A stretch of 64,000 bases of DNA from Sinomicrobium weinanense (GCF_018863395.1 NZ_JAHKRR010000004.1:62001-126000), one strand, 5' to 3'. Counted from the stretch's first letter, positions 44,467-55,410 are shown. Notes: generated by a model from the letters alone, not told the origin. Numbers and translations: made by a program.

Positions 44467-47316
44467 ATGGACAAGTATTCGTTTTTGAATGCTGCGCATA
44501 CAGCATTTTTTGCTGACCTGTACGATCAGTATTTACAGAATCCCGACAGCGTGGAACCCAGCTGGAGGGCTTTTTTTCAAGGATTCGATTTTGGAATGGA
44601 AAGTGCCGGTCCCGGTGATTTTCCTTCTCAAAATGGTAGTCCTGTTGCCGTTTCTGCTGCAAATGGCGCAACCGGCACGTCACAGGGAGAGGTAGAAATT
44701 CCCGAGATTGTCGTTAAAGAATTCCGGGTAGTAAAGCTCATTGATGCTTACAGGAGCCGCGGACACCTGTTTACACGGACCAACCCGGTGCGTGAACGCA
44801 GGCAATACAGGCCTACGCTCGAGAAGGAAAATTTCGGCCTCACCGATGCCGATCTCGATATCAAATTCAAGGCCGGGGAGATTCTCGGCATTGGTTCCCA
44901 GACCCTGCGGGAGATCATCCGGCACCTCAAAAATATTTATTGCGCTTCCATTGGAGTGGAATATATGTATATCCGGCAGCCGGAAGAAGTAGATTGGATA
45001 CAGAGCAGGCTTAATGTCAATGACAACCATCCTTCGTTTAGCGCTGATGAGAAAAAACACATTCTTCGGAAGCTGAACGATGCCATTTCTTTCGAAGGCT
45101 TTTTGCATACCAAGTATGTGGGACAAAAACGATTTTCCCTGGAAGGGGGAGAATCCCTGATCCCTGCCCTGGATGCCATTGTCGATAAAGCCGCAGATGC
45201 CGGGGTAAAACAGTTTGTCATGGGAATGGCACACCGTGGAAGGCTGAACGTACTTACCAATATCTTCGGAAAATCCGCAAAAGATATTTTTAGTGAATTC
45301 GACGGAAAAGATTACGAGATCCCGGCTTTTGACGGGGACGTAAAATATCACCTGGGATGGACCTCTGAACGGAAGACCAAGTCGGGCAAGGAGATTAATA
45401 TGAACATCGTGCCCAACCCCTCACACCTGGAAACCGTGGGAGCTGTGGTCGAAGGGATTACCAGGTCCAAACAAGACAAACATTATGCAGACGACTTCTC
45501 CAGGGTACTACCCATTGTAGTACACGGAGACGCTGCAATTGCAGGACAGGGAATTGCCTATGAAGTGGTGCAGATGGCCAGGCTGGACGGCTACGGTACA
45601 GGAGGAACCATACATATAGTGGTGAACAACCAGATAGGCTTTACCACCAATTATCTCGATGCGCGTTCGTCCATCTATTGTACGGATGTCGGCAAGGTAA
45701 CCCTGTCGCCCGTACTCCATGTAAATGCCGACGATGTAGAGGCAGTGGTGCATGCATCCATGTTTGCCCTCGATTTCAGAATGACCTTTAAGCGGGATGT
45801 TTTTATCGACTTGCTGGGGTACAGGAAGTATGGTCATAATGAGGGAGATGAGCCCAAGTTTACCCAGCCCAAACTGTACAAGGCCATAGCCAAGCATAAA
45901 AATGCAAGGGATATCTATGCCGAAAAACTGATAGCCGAAGGCATAATAGATAAGGATTATATAAGCAAGCTCGAAGCGGGTTACAAATCCCAGCTCGAAG
46001 AAGAACTCGAAGATTCCCGCAAAGAAAATACAACGAGGATAACCCCCTTTATGCAGGACGAATGGAAAGGGTTTGACCTTGTGAGGGAAGATGAGATGCT
46101 AAAACCGGTAGACACTAAATATTCCGAAGAGAAACTTACCGAGATCGCAAAGGTCATCACGAAATTGCCAGAGAGCAAAAAATTCCTGAGGAAGATAGAA
46201 AGGCTTATAGGAGACCGGCACAAAATGTTTTTCGAAACCGATACGCTCGATTGGGCCATGGGCGAACTACTCGCCTACGGAACCCTGCTCGATGAAGGTT
46301 TTGACGTGAGAATGAGCGGACAGGATGTGGAAAGGGGAACCTTCTCGCACCGCCATGCCGTGCTGAAAGTGGAAGACAGCGAAGAAGAAGTGGTGTTGCT
46401 GAACCATCTGAACGACCAGCAGGGGAAATTCTATATTTACAATTCCCTGCTCTCCGAATACGGGGTTGTTGGGTTCGATTACGGCTATGCTATGGCCAAT
46501 CCGAATACCCTTACCATCTGGGAAGCCCAGTTTGGAGACTTCAGCAACGGAGCACAGATCATGATAGACCAGTACATCTCTGCTGCCGAAGACAAATGGA
46601 AAATACAGAACGGATTGGTAATGCTGTTACCACACGGTTACGAAGGGCAGGGCGCAGAACATTCCTCCGCACGTATGGAGCGGTACCTTCAGCTATGTGC
46701 CAAAGACAATATGTTTGTAGCAGATTGTACTACCCCGGCGAACTTTTACCACCTGCTGCGCAGACAGATGAAAGTCAATTACAGGAAGCCGCTTATTGTG
46801 TTTACCCCCAAGAGCCTCCTGCGCCATCCCAAGGCGGTGTCTAAAATAAGCGACCTTGCCGACGGAGGTTTCCAGCCGGTAATAGACGACGGGGCAGTGA
46901 AAGCCAAAGAAGTGAAATCTGTGGTGTTCTGTACCGGTAAGTTCTATTACGACCTGCTGGATGCCAGGGAGAAAAAAGGTAAGGAAAAAGAAGTGGCCCT
47001 GGTAAGGCTGGAACAACTCTTCCCGCTACCGGCCGATGAGATAAATAAAGTGATAAAGAAGTATAAAGATGCTGAAGAAGTGGTCTGGGCACAGGAAGAA
47101 CCCCGAAACATGGGAGCCTGGAGCCATTTGCTGATGCACCTGGATGGAGCCAGGGAATTCCGGGTATGTTCCAGAAGATTCTATTCGTCTCCGGCAGCGG
47201 GAAGTGCCGTGAGGTCCAGAAAGCGACATGAAGAGGTGATAGAATACGTTTTTGATAAAACCAAGGATAACAATATCATGGATTACCGTACCAAGAATGG
47301 CGGTTACGGACATTAA
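44467..47316 (+). CDS. sucA: 2-oxoglutarate dehydrogenase E1 component
   Basis: The 949-residue product is the TPP-dependent decarboxylase of the TCA cycle. Recognised parts are the N-terminal E1 motif FLNAAHTAFFADLYDQYL, 'FVMGMAHRGRLNVLTNI' (about 260), and 'PLPADEINKVIKK' in the transketolase C-terminal part. The start at 44467 fits the known N-terminus. It works with E2 (next gene) and a lipoamide dehydrogenase that is not in this window. Confidence 0.95.
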   Translation: MDKYSFLNAAHTAFFADLYDQYLQNPDSVEPSWRAFFQGFDFGMESAGPGDFPSQNGSPVAVSAANGATGTSQGEVEIPEIVVKEFRVVKLIDAYRSRGHLFTRTNPVRERRQYRPTLEKENFGLTDADLDIKFKAGEILGIGSQTLREIIRHLKNIYCASIGVEYMYIRQPEEVDWIQSRLNVNDNHPSFSADEKKHILRKLNDAISFEGFLHTKYVGQKRFSLEGGESLIPALDAIVDKAADAGVKQFVMGMAHRGRLNVLTNIFGKSAKDIFSEFDGKDYEIPAFDGDVKYHLGWTSERKTKSGKEINMNIVPNPSHLETVGAVVEGITRSKQDKHYADDFSRVLPIVVHGDAAIAGQGIAYEVVQMARLDGYGTGGTIHIVVNNQIGFTTNYLDARSSIYCTDVGKVTLSPVLHVNADDVEAVVHASMFALDFRMTFKRDVFIDLLGYRKYGHNEGDEPKFTQPKLYKAIAKHKNARDIYAEKLIAEGIIDKDYISKLEAGYKSQLEEELEDSRKENTTRITPFMQDEWKGFDLVREDEMLKPVDTKYSEEKLTEIAKVITKLPESKKFLRKIERLIGDRHKMFFETDTLDWAMGELLAYGTLLDEGFDVRMSGQDVERGTFSHRHAVLKVEDSEEEVVLLNHLNDQQGKFYIYNSLLSEYGVVGFDYGYAMANPNTLTIWEAQFGDFSNGAQIMIDQYISAAEDKWKIQNGLVMLLPHGYEGQGAEHSSARMERYLQLCAKDNMFVADCTTPANFYHLLRRQMKVNYRKPLIVFTPKSLLRHPKAVSKISDLADGGFQPVIDDGAVKAKEVKSVVFCTGKFYYDLLDAREKKGKEKEVALVRLEQLFPLPADEINKVIKKYKDAEEVVWAQEEPRNMGAWSHLLMHLDGAREFRVCSRRFYSSPAAGSAVRSRKRHEEVIEYVFDKTKDNNIMDYRTKNGGYGH

Positions 47317-47391
47317 AAATAACGTCTCAAACGTGTAACAGGATTGATAGATATAAAATTTAAGAATACGACCAAATAAAATTATAGCACA

Positions 47392-48621
47392 ATGATTTTA
47401 GAAATGAAAGTTCCTTCGCCGGGGGAATCTATTACAGAAGTAGAAATAGCCGAATGGCTGGTTTCTGACGGGGATTATGTAGAGAAAGACCAGGCCATTG
47501 CGGAAGTGGATTCAGATAAAGCAACCCTGGAGCTTCCTGCCGAAGCCAGTGGTGTCATTACCCTGAAGGCAGAAGAAGGCGATGCGGTTGCCGTAGGCGA
47601 AGTGGTTTGCCTTATAGATACCGGTGCAGCCAAGCCAGAAGGAGCTGCGGCAGAAGAAAAGCCGGAAGAAAAGAAAGAAGAGGCTCCGAAAGAAGAACCC
47701 AGGCCCGCTACACAAACTGCACAACCGGAGAAGAAAGAAACCTATGCCACAGGTACGGCATCTCCTGCAGCTAAGAAAATACTGGACGAAAAAGGGGTTT
47801 CAGCAAGCGAGGTCAAAGGAACCGGAAAAGATGGCCGTATTACTAAAGACGATGCTGTTAAAGCAGTACCTTCAATGGGGACACCCGGCCCCGGAAGCAG
47901 GGGACAGGAACGCAAGAAACTTTCCATGCTTCGAAGAAAAGTGGCAGAGCGCCTCGTTTCTGCAAAGAACGAAACAGCCATGCTCACCACGTTCAACGAA
48001 GTGAATATGACCCCCGTATTTAAGCTCAGAAGCCAATACAAGGAAGAATTCAAAACCAGGCACGGAGTAAGCCTCGGGTTTATGAGCTTCTTTACTAAAG
48101 CTGTGGTAAGAGCATTGCAAATGTATCCCGACGTAAATTCTATGATCGATGGCGATTACAAGATAAGCTATGATTTCTGTGATATTTCCGTAGCGGTATC
48201 CGGCCCGAAAGGACTTATGGTGCCCGTTGTTCGAAATGCGGAAAATCTCAGTTTCAGAGGGATAGAATCCGAAATAAAACGCCTGGCCATCCGTGCGCGT
48301 GACGGACAGATCACCGTGGACGAAATGACCGGAGGTACCTTTACCATTTCCAATGGGGGAGTTTTCGGAAGTATGCTGTCCACCCCGATCATCAATCCGC
48401 CGCAATCAGGCATCCTGGGCATGCACAATATTATTGAACGTCCCATAGCTGTTGACGGGAAAGTGGAGATACATCCCATGATGTACGTGGCACTGTCCTA
48501 TGACCACAGGATTATAGATGGAAAAGAATCCGTAGGTTTCCTCGTGGCTATAAAAGAAGCCCTGGAGAGCCCGGAAGAGCTGCTTATGGACGGAAATGCC
48601 AAAAAGGCATTGGAATTGTAA
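47392..48621 (+). CDS. sucB: 2-oxoglutarate dehydrogenase E2 component
   Basis: The 409-residue protein has a lipoyl domain (about 1-80, with the lipoyl Lys in [10 protein letters not shown]). An Ala/Glu/Lys/Pro-rich linker follows, then the E1/E3-binding domain (about 125-160, [20 protein letters not shown]). The catalytic domain ends with SYDHRIIDG, holding the catalytic His. It is an ordinary TCA cycle gene, 75 bp after sucA, forming a two-gene operon. Confidence 0.95.
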   Translation: MILEMKVPSPGESITEVEIAEWLVSDGDYVEKDQAIAEVDSDKATLELPAEASGVITLKAEEGDAVAVGEVVCLIDTGAAKPEGAAAEEKPEEKKEEAPKEEPRPATQTAQPEKKETYATGTASPAAKKILDEKGVSASEVKGTGKDGRITKDDAVKAVPSMGTPGPGSRGQERKKLSMLRRKVAERLVSAKNETAMLTTFNEVNMTPVFKLRSQYKEEFKTRHGVSLGFMSFFTKAVVRALQMYPDVNSMIDGDYKISYDFCDISVAVSGPKGLMVPVVRNAENLSFRGIESEIKRLAIRARDGQITVDEMTGGTFTISNGGVFGSMLSTPIINPPQSGILGMHNIIERPIAVDGKVEIHPMMYVALSYDHRIIDGKESVGFLVAIKEALESPEELLMDGNAKKALEL

Positions 48622-48630
48622 AAAATATCC

Positions 48631-48668
48631 TCCTGGTAGAGACGCACGGCCGTGCGTCTCTACCAGGA
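48631..48668. repeat. Perfect 38-bp palindrome, GACGCACGG family
   Basis: TCCTGGTAGAGACGCACGG followed directly by its exact reverse complement. It is the longest copy of the family and lies 9 bp after the sucB stop. It could form a strong hairpin and perhaps end transcription. Confidence 0.75.
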
Positions 48669-48678
48669 TTTTATAAAA

Positions 48679-49035
48679 TTATAATGCAGCAACTGCCTTC
48701 GCGGCAGCCTCAACGGTTTTCTTGCTGTTCCCTGCAAATACTTCCCCGTTAACCAGGATCACCGGCCGTTTCAGGAAGGTGTAATGTTCCAGTATCAATT
48801 GTTTATAATCGTCTTCCGTAAGGTTCTCGGAGGCGAGATTTCTCTCCTTATACAATTTTGCCCTCCTGCTGAAAAGGCTTTCGTAAGAACCGGACAGGGC
48901 CTTCATTTCCCCCAGTTGTTTCACCGTGATGGGCTCCGATTTTATATCCTGGAGCACAAAAGTGCCCGGTAGTTGAAGCTGTTTGATGATACGTTTACAG
49001 GTATCGCAGGTACTCAGGTGATATACTTTGTTCAT
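48679..49035 (-). CDS. Spx/ArsC-family thioredoxin-fold protein
   Basis: The 118-residue product has a CxxC motif (STCDTCKR) at about residues 8-15 and 'FLKRPVILVNGEVFAG' near the C-terminus, typical of the ArsC/Spx family. Members are either arsenate reductases or redox regulators. The CxxC motif is compatible with Spx-like proteins. I start at the second Met (49035), since MNKVYHLSTCDTC fits the family better than the longer option. Confidence 0.78.
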   Translation of the reverse strand: MNKVYHLSTCDTCKRIIKQLQLPGTFVLQDIKSEPITVKQLGEMKALSGSYESLFSRRAKLYKERNLASENLTEDDYKQLILEHYTFLKRPVILVNGEVFAGNSKKTVEAAAKAVAAL

Positions 49036-49180
49036 AAGCATTGATTTTTAGAAGGTGACCCATAAAATTTTGATCGCGCAGAAATTTACCTTGTGTTTTG
49101 CACAAAAGTAACCATAACTTTATAATAAAACCAGGAGGCGAAAATACTTTGAAATAGTTAGCTTTGGAGAAAAATAAGCT

Positions 49181-49648
49181 ATGAGCGACAAACAGTTTGA
49201 TATTTTAGAAAGTACCAGAAACCTGGTCATTAATGCCATAGAGGGCCTGTCTCTGGAACAGATAAACAAGATCCCCGAAGGGTTTAACAATAATATAGCC
49301 TGGAATTTTGCCCACCTGGTGGTGTCCCAGCAGATCTTGTGCTATAAACTCTCAGGCCTGCCCTGCAATGTTGACCAGGGGACCATGGACCGGTTTAAAA
49401 AAGGCACGGCCCCGGACCCGGAAAGACCGATGACCATAGAAGAACTGAATGGCTTCAGGGAAAAATTTCTCGGCAATGTTGTAAAATTCAGGGAAGACTA
49501 CGAAAAAGGCCTTTTTAAGGAGTTCCATACCTATACTACAAGCATGAACGTCACCCTAGCGGACATACACAGTGCCATAGCCTACAACAATATGCACGAA
49601 GGCCTGCACCTGGGGTACATCCTGGCACTTAAGCGGGCTATAGGATAG
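49181..49648 (+). CDS. DinB-superfamily protein
   Basis: The 155-residue four-helix protein has metal-ligand His residues in 'NFAHLVVSQQILC' (about 48) and 'NNMHEGLHLGYILAL' near the end. This fits the DinB/YfiT superfamily, in which three His bind a divalent metal. Members act as thiol transferases or have unknown roles in stress. It overlaps the convergent gene by 11 bp. Confidence 0.82.
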   Translation: MSDKQFDILESTRNLVINAIEGLSLEQINKIPEGFNNNIAWNFAHLVVSQQILCYKLSGLPCNVDQGTMDRFKKGTAPDPERPMTIEELNGFREKFLGNVVKFREDYEKGLFKEFHTYTTSMNVTLADIHSAIAYNNMHEGLHLGYILALKRAIG

Positions 49649-50381
49649 CCAGGTATTGTTTAACTTCCTCCAGGGGGATTTCCAGCGTTTTTCCGCCTTC
49701 GGCATACGAACTGATGTCGTAGGCGTTGTAGTGCAGGATAACATTGTCTCTGGTAAAACCTATGTTTTCCGGAAGTTCGTAGGTATCGTCCTCAAACCAG
49801 AAACCCGTGCTGTTTATATTGGTATTCTGCGGGATCTTTTCTTGTAGCCTGAACCGTTGCTCCGCAATTTTCTTAAAGCCATTGAGATCGGTGAACAGGT
49901 CGGTGTTGAGGTATTCCTTTCCCGTTTCCGGGTTGAAGTTGAGATAGGTTAAACTGGAATAGCCGTGAGCCCCACCGGTGTACATAAAGGCAGAAAACGC
50001 TATGCTGTGCAGTTTTTCACCTTTGAAGAGCACTTCGCCCTGGATGTCCGCTTCATATCCGAAGGCAAAGTCCGGTTGCATTTCCTTGTCTTTGAGATAT
50101 TCATTCTTAAAGTTTTCTACGGCTTTTTCTATGGTTTTTTCCTTTTTGGCATCCGGGTCTATAATAAAATAGCTGATCACCTTGTCATCGATCATGCTAT
50201 TGATCTTCTGTGCTGCATCGGTAGAGGCCGTTGCGGTAGGGAAATTCACTTTGACCTTGGCGCATGGGCTGTTTTCGCAATCTCCGGAATCGGTGACGAT
50301 CTTGTGAGGGGTATATGACAATTCATCGGTGTTGACACAACCTGCCAGGAAGAGCACTGTGATCAGGGAGAGAAATCGCAT
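49638..50381 (-). CDS. DUF3298/DUF4163 lipoprotein, RsiV-like
   Basis: The 247-residue protein starts with a lipoprotein signal (MRFLSLITVLFLAG then Cys). A domain of about 200 residues follows, with 'FMYTGGAHGYSSLTYLNFN' typical of DUF3298. Family members include anti-sigma-factor-like proteins that bind lysozyme, but no sigma factor is next to it. The ATG at 50381 gives a proper lipobox. Convergent with the DinB gene. Confidence 0.78.
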   Translation of the reverse strand: MRFLSLITVLFLAGCVNTDELSYTPHKIVTDSGDCENSPCAKVKVNFPTATASTDAAQKINSMIDDKVISYFIIDPDAKKEKTIEKAVENFKNEYLKDKEMQPDFAFGYEADIQGEVLFKGEKLHSIAFSAFMYTGGAHGYSSLTYLNFNPETGKEYLNTDLFTDLNGFKKIAEQRFRLQEKIPQNTNINSTGFWFEDDTYELPENIGFTRDNVILHYNAYDISSYAEGGKTLEIPLEEVKQYLAIL

Positions 50382-50539
50382 GGTGGAATTAAAATTTTTC
50401 ACGTTCATTTTATCCGGTTGAATAATTAGAAACTTTTTCGTTGGATTATCGGTTTGTATTCAGTGTTTTCAGGTGTTTTAAGCATTTTTTTGCTACAAGA
50501 ACCGTAAATACGGAATAATCAGCTAAAGATACTTCTTTA

Positions 50540-50572
50540 TTGCGAATAGGAAAAAGTAAATGGCTATTTTTG
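50540..50572 (+). promoter_or_regulatory. Promoter of the cystathionine gamma-synthase family gene
   Basis: TTG at 50540-50542 and the -7 box TATTTTTG at 50565-50572 are separated by 22 nt, near the Bacteroidota promoter consensus. They lie about 100 bp upstream of the ATG. The leader contains GCATC-AGGACCA-GATGC and GGAGAT...ATCTCC hairpins. Confidence 0.55.
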
Positions 50573-50674
50573 TGTAACGCATCAGGACCAGATGCCGGAG
50601 ATTTGTTTTAGCTGTCATCTCCTGTTTTGAGGAGTGGAGAACCCTCAACGGTTTTGGCATAAACATTAGTATAT

Positions 50675-51814
50675 ATGAAATTCAATACCAAAACAATTCA
50701 CGGAGGGCAGGAATACGACAAGGCCTATGGAGCCGTAATGCCCCCCATATACCAAACCTCTACATACGCACAAACCACTCCCGGGGGGCACAAAGGGTAT
50801 GAATATTCCAGGACGCACAATCCTACCAGGACCGCACTGGAAAATTCCCTGGCCAGTATAGAAAACGGAAAATACGGCCTGGCATTCGGAAGCGGCCTGG
50901 CGGCCATAGATGCTATTCTCAAACTCCTGAAACCGGGGGATGAGGTGCTTTCTACCAATGATCTTTATGGGGGAACATACCGGCTTTTTACGAAAGTTTA
51001 TGAAGATTTCGGTATAAAGTTCAGGTTTGTAGGCATGGAGAATGCTGATAATCTGGAAGAACATATATCGTCTGCAACAAAACTCATCTGGGTAGAAACC
51101 CCGACCAATCCCATGATGAACATTGTAGATATCGAAAAGGTTTCGGCCATAGCGAAAAAGAACGATCTCCTGCTGGCTGTGGATAATACTTTTGCCACTC
51201 CGTATTTACAACAGCCGCTGGACCTCGGTGCCGATATTGTAATGCATTCGGCCACCAAGTATCTCGGCGGGCACAGTGACGTGGTGATGGGTGCCCTGGT
51301 GGTCAATGACAGGGAGCTGGCAGATAAACTCTATTTTATTCAGAATGCCAGCGGAGCCATTTGCGGCCCTATGGACAGTTTTCTCGTGTTAAGGGGCATT
51401 AAAACACTGCATATAAGAATGCAGAGGCATTGTGAAAATGGCAGGAAGGTAGCCCTTTTCCTCACTGAACATCCCCGGGTGGAAAAAGTATACTGGCCGG
51501 GACTGGAGGACCACCCCAATCACGATATTGCCAAAAAGCAGATGCGCGATTTCGGCGGAATGGTCTCTTTTGTAACCAGGGGAAATGATTTTGACAAGGC
51601 TATTCGCATGGTGGAAAACCTCAAGGTGTTTACATTGGCCGAATCCCTCGGCGGTGTAGAATCCCTGGCAGGGCACCCGGCGAGCATGACCCATGCCAGC
51701 ATACCGAAAGAAGAAAGGGAGCGGTCAGGGGTCGTTGATTCACTGATCCGCCTTAGTGTGGGGATCGAGGATATAGAAGACCTCATCGAAGACCTGCGCC
51801 GGGCACTCGATTAA
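50675..51814 (+). CDS. Cystathionine gamma-synthase family PLP enzyme
   Basis: The 379-residue enzyme has the Cys/Met metabolism fold with '[16 protein letters not shown]' (about 42), '[19 protein letters not shown]' and the PLP lysine in '[16 protein letters not shown]' (about 195). It could be a cystathionine gamma-synthase or lyase or an O-acetylhomoserine sulfhydrylase. Sequence alone cannot decide. It has a structured leader, but no known methionine riboswitch pattern is recognised. Confidence 0.87.
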   Translation: MKFNTKTIHGGQEYDKAYGAVMPPIYQTSTYAQTTPGGHKGYEYSRTHNPTRTALENSLASIENGKYGLAFGSGLAAIDAILKLLKPGDEVLSTNDLYGGTYRLFTKVYEDFGIKFRFVGMENADNLEEHISSATKLIWVETPTNPMMNIVDIEKVSAIAKKNDLLLAVDNTFATPYLQQPLDLGADIVMHSATKYLGGHSDVVMGALVVNDRELADKLYFIQNASGAICGPMDSFLVLRGIKTLHIRMQRHCENGRKVALFLTEHPRVEKVYWPGLEDHPNHDIAKKQMRDFGGMVSFVTRGNDFDKAIRMVENLKVFTLAESLGGVESLAGHPASMTHASIPKEERERSGVVDSLIRLSVGIEDIEDLIEDLRRALD

Positions 51815-51862
51815 GACTTGTTATTAATTTAAAAAAATAAAGGTGATTTTTTGCCTATATCG

Positions 51863-51870
51863 TATATTTG
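51863..51870 (+). promoter_or_regulatory. -7 box for gdhA
   Basis: TATATTTG fits TAnnTTTG and lies 54 bp before the gdhA ATG. Confidence 0.5.
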
Positions 51871-51912
51871 CGCCATTATTTTGAGGATTTTCCAATTTAC
51901 TCTATTTTTTGA

Positions 51913-53268
<1,356 letters not shown>

Positions 53269-53299
53269 TATCTTCTATATCACGCTATGTAAATCATAT

Positions 53300-53329
53300 A
53301 AAGAGGAATGTTTTATTGCATTCCTCTTT
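53300..53329 (+). terminator. Terminator of gdhA
   Basis: An 11-bp perfect stem (AAAGAGGAATG and CATTCCTCTTT) is followed by TTTTATTTC. Confidence 0.8.
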
Positions 53330-53534
53330 TTTATTTCTGTATCCCTGCAAACAGGGAATACTACATTTGGTTATGATATGATTCTCCTTTAAGCGCGATC
53401 TATATTTCTGTTTTACAGGTTTTTTCTTATCTGTAAATTCACGTTTCGCGATATATTTACGGTAATTTATCATTAAAATAGGGCGTTTTATCGATAATTT
53501 GTCTATTTTTATACGACAAAATCTCAATGTGCTT

Positions 53535-54692
53535 ATGGAAATCTTCCCCAAGGAAATAATTGACAGTACGGTGGAGGCCCATCATTTCAAGCTCCGGAAT
53601 CGCAGCAAAATTATCTACACACTGGTGTTGTTGAGTGTTTTTGGGGCCTTGCTTTCCCTTCCTTTTATCTATGTGGATGTGTATACTACATCCCGGGGTA
53701 TTATAAAGCCGGAAAGTGAACGTACAATGCTTACCCTCATCAATTCCGGAAAAGTGGCCTATAAGAATATGGTCGATAACCAGAAGGTCAAGGCCGGGGA
53801 TACCCTGCTTATTCTTAACAACGAACAGATAAGCGACAAACTCTCCCTGTACCGTCAGCAAATAGGGGAGAACAGGAGTTTTGTACGCGACCTCTCCCTG
53901 TTAACAAGTGGCCGGTCCGTAGCGGCGTCCCAGCTTTCTTCCCCGAAATACAGAGCGAGTTATACGGAATACAATCAAAAGATCAAAGAACTGAAAACCC
54001 GCCTGGAAACCACCCGGAAGGATTATGAAAGGCACGAGAAACTCCACGCCCGTAAGGTGATCTCCAATTCCGAATACGAAGCCAAAAAACTGGAATACGA
54101 CATGGCGGTGAGCGACCTTCAGAACTACAGAACACAGCAACACTATCAATGGGAGTCCGAACAAACATCCCTGAGCAATACCCTCAAGGAGTTGGGGTCG
54201 GATTATAACCAATACAATACAAATAATGAGAACCAGGTGCTGGTGGCCCCCGTTTCCGGGACCCTCATGAATGTGGCCGGGATCGATGTTGGCGGGTATG
54301 TTAATTCCGGGGCGAGCATTGCCGAGATCTCTCCTGATACGGAATTGCTCATAGAGTGCTATGTAACCCCTTCGGATATCGGACTGGTCCGGGAAGCACA
54401 GTCCATCACCTACCAGATAGACGCTTTTAACTACAACCAGTGGGGGTTTGCTTCCGGAGAAATAATGAGCATTGGCAACGATATAGAAACCATAGACGAA
54501 GAATCTGCGGCCTTTAGGGTGAAGTGCAGTATCAACGAAAATTACCTGAAATTGAAAAACGGCTTTAAAGGAAACCTGAAAAAAGGAATGACCCTTACTG
54601 CGAATTTCAAACTTACCGAAAGATCGCTGTTCGACCTGCTATATGACAAGGTAGATGATTGGCTGAACCCGTCGAGAATACAGCAAAACTGA
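53535..54692 (+). CDS. HlyD-family adaptor of the peptide export locus
   Basis: The 385-residue protein has a membrane helix at about 24-45 (YTLVLLSVFGALLSLPFIYV) and a lipoyl-like hairpin half (GKVAYKNMVDNQKVKAGDTL). A long coiled-coil follows (about 85-200) and then the second lipoyl half (VAPVSGTLMNVAGIDVGGYV). A C-terminal beta-barrel is at about 265-360. Such adaptors link an inner-membrane ABC exporter with an outer-membrane channel. It opens the locus, with the exporter at its other end. The start at 53535 replaces a TTG option 12 codons upstream. No TolC-like gene is in the window. Confidence 0.85.
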   Translation: MEIFPKEIIDSTVEAHHFKLRNRSKIIYTLVLLSVFGALLSLPFIYVDVYTTSRGIIKPESERTMLTLINSGKVAYKNMVDNQKVKAGDTLLILNNEQISDKLSLYRQQIGENRSFVRDLSLLTSGRSVAASQLSSPKYRASYTEYNQKIKELKTRLETTRKDYERHEKLHARKVISNSEYEAKKLEYDMAVSDLQNYRTQQHYQWESEQTSLSNTLKELGSDYNQYNTNNENQVLVAPVSGTLMNVAGIDVGGYVNSGASIAEISPDTELLIECYVTPSDIGLVREAQSITYQIDAFNYNQWGFASGEIMSIGNDIETIDEESAAFRVKCSINENYLKLKNGFKGNLKKGMTLTANFKLTERSLFDLLYDKVDDWLNPSRIQQN

Positions 54693-54751
54693 AAAATCAC
54701 TCACTTTTTATAAGTTCCGTGAAATTAATCCATCTAAATCCCTTTTAGATA

Positions 54752-55084
54752 ATGAATAATTTAAAAAATCTGGAAAGACTACAGCAACTACATCAGCTTA
54801 TCGTAAAAGAAGCTACGGGTTCACCGCCACAACTGGCCAGGTTGATGCAGGTCAGTGAGCGAAAGGTGTATCAGCTCATTGAACAGCTTAAAGATATAGA
54901 AGCCCCTGTTTCCTATAGCAGGGTACACAAAACCTATTTCTATGAGGATGATTTTGACCTTAAAGTGACGGTTTCCGTTACAGTGCTGAAAGACAATGAA
55001 CTCACCGAAATTTTTGGAGGAAGTTACTTTTTAACAAATAAAATACAAACTGCAAGGTTTATGCAGGGGGCAATACTATCTTAG
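54752..55084 (+). CDS. Small helix-turn-helix protein, candidate locus regulator
   Basis: The 110-residue product has a helix-turn-helix at about 8-50 (QQLHQLIVKEATGSPPQLAR, then LMQVSERKVYQLIEQLKDI), resembling DeoR-type winged helices. A beta-rich C-terminus follows (about 52-85). It lies between the HlyD gene and the first peptide gene, 60 bp after the HlyD stop. Its final codons overlap the first peptide promoter element: the dyad and -7 box at 55050-55084 end exactly on the TAG stop. It is the only regulator-like gene here, so it is the main candidate for recognising the dyads. This is not shown. Confidence 0.75.
   Translation: MNNLKNLERLQQLHQLIVKEATGSPPQLARLMQVSERKVYQLIEQLKDIEAPVSYSRVHKTYFYEDDFDLKVTVSVTVLKDNELTEIFGGSYFLTNKIQTARFMQGAILS
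55050..55084 (+). promoter_or_regulatory. Dyad-promoter 1
   Basis: Dyad CTGCAAGGTTTATGCAG at 55050-55066, a 10-nt spacer, and -7 box TATCTTAG at 55077-55084. Located inside the 3' end of the HTH gene, about 95 bp before the peptide 1 ATG. Confidence 0.72.
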
Positions 55085-55089
55085 TAGTG

Positions 55090-55119
55090 CAAAACAGATG
55101 TGCCAAAAACTTTGTTTTG
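55090..55119 (+). other. 5'-UTR hairpin, peptide 1 transcript
   Basis: Arms CAAAACA (55090-55096) and TGTTTTG (55113-55119) flank a 16-nt loop with GATGTGCC. The predicted transcription start is at its 5' foot. Confidence 0.45.
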
Positions 55120-55178
55120 AAGTGATATTCTTCAATATTGCGCCTCAAAATCATGTATAACTTAACTTATTTGACGTT

Positions 55179-55385
55179 ATGAAAAAATTAGAAAATTTCG
55201 GGGTTCAGGAACTGAACGCCACAGAATTACAGGAAATCAACGGAGGAGTAGACCTCGGAGGAGTTATTGAACTGGTAACCGGAGTTCTCGGTACTGTTAC
55301 AGGTGTGGTAGGTGGAATTGTTTCCGTAGTCGGAAGCATTGTAGAACTTGCCCTGGGACTTGTTACCGGAGTAGTTGACCTGTAA
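55179..55385 (+). CDS. Gly-Gly leader peptide 1, type A core
   Basis: The 68-residue precursor has a 23-residue leader (MKKLENFGVQELNATELQ, then EINGG). The predicted 45-residue core is a glycine-zipper type sequence (for example VTGVLGTVTGVVGG), with no Lys, Arg or His and four acidic residues. The C39 peptidase of the exporter at 58224 would cut after GG. The core has many GxxxG and GxxG steps, which favours membrane-helix packing. Promoter element 1 and a large terminator flank it. Confidence 0.83.
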   Translation: MKKLENFGVQELNATELQEINGGVDLGGVIELVTGVLGTVTGVVGGIVSVVGSIVELALGLVTGVVDL

Positions 55386-55410
55386 GCACAGGCTGCGAAA
55401 CATATCGGAT

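Noticed and set aside
50573-50674. SAM-type riboswitch in the leader of the Cys/Met enzyme gene.
   Set aside because: The SAM-I and SAM-II core sequences that I know are not present. Only generic hairpins are seen.
53341-53369. A dyad-promoter before the HlyD gene.
   Set aside because: There is a single CTGCA half-site and a TACATTTG box, but the second arm is missing and the spacing is wrong.
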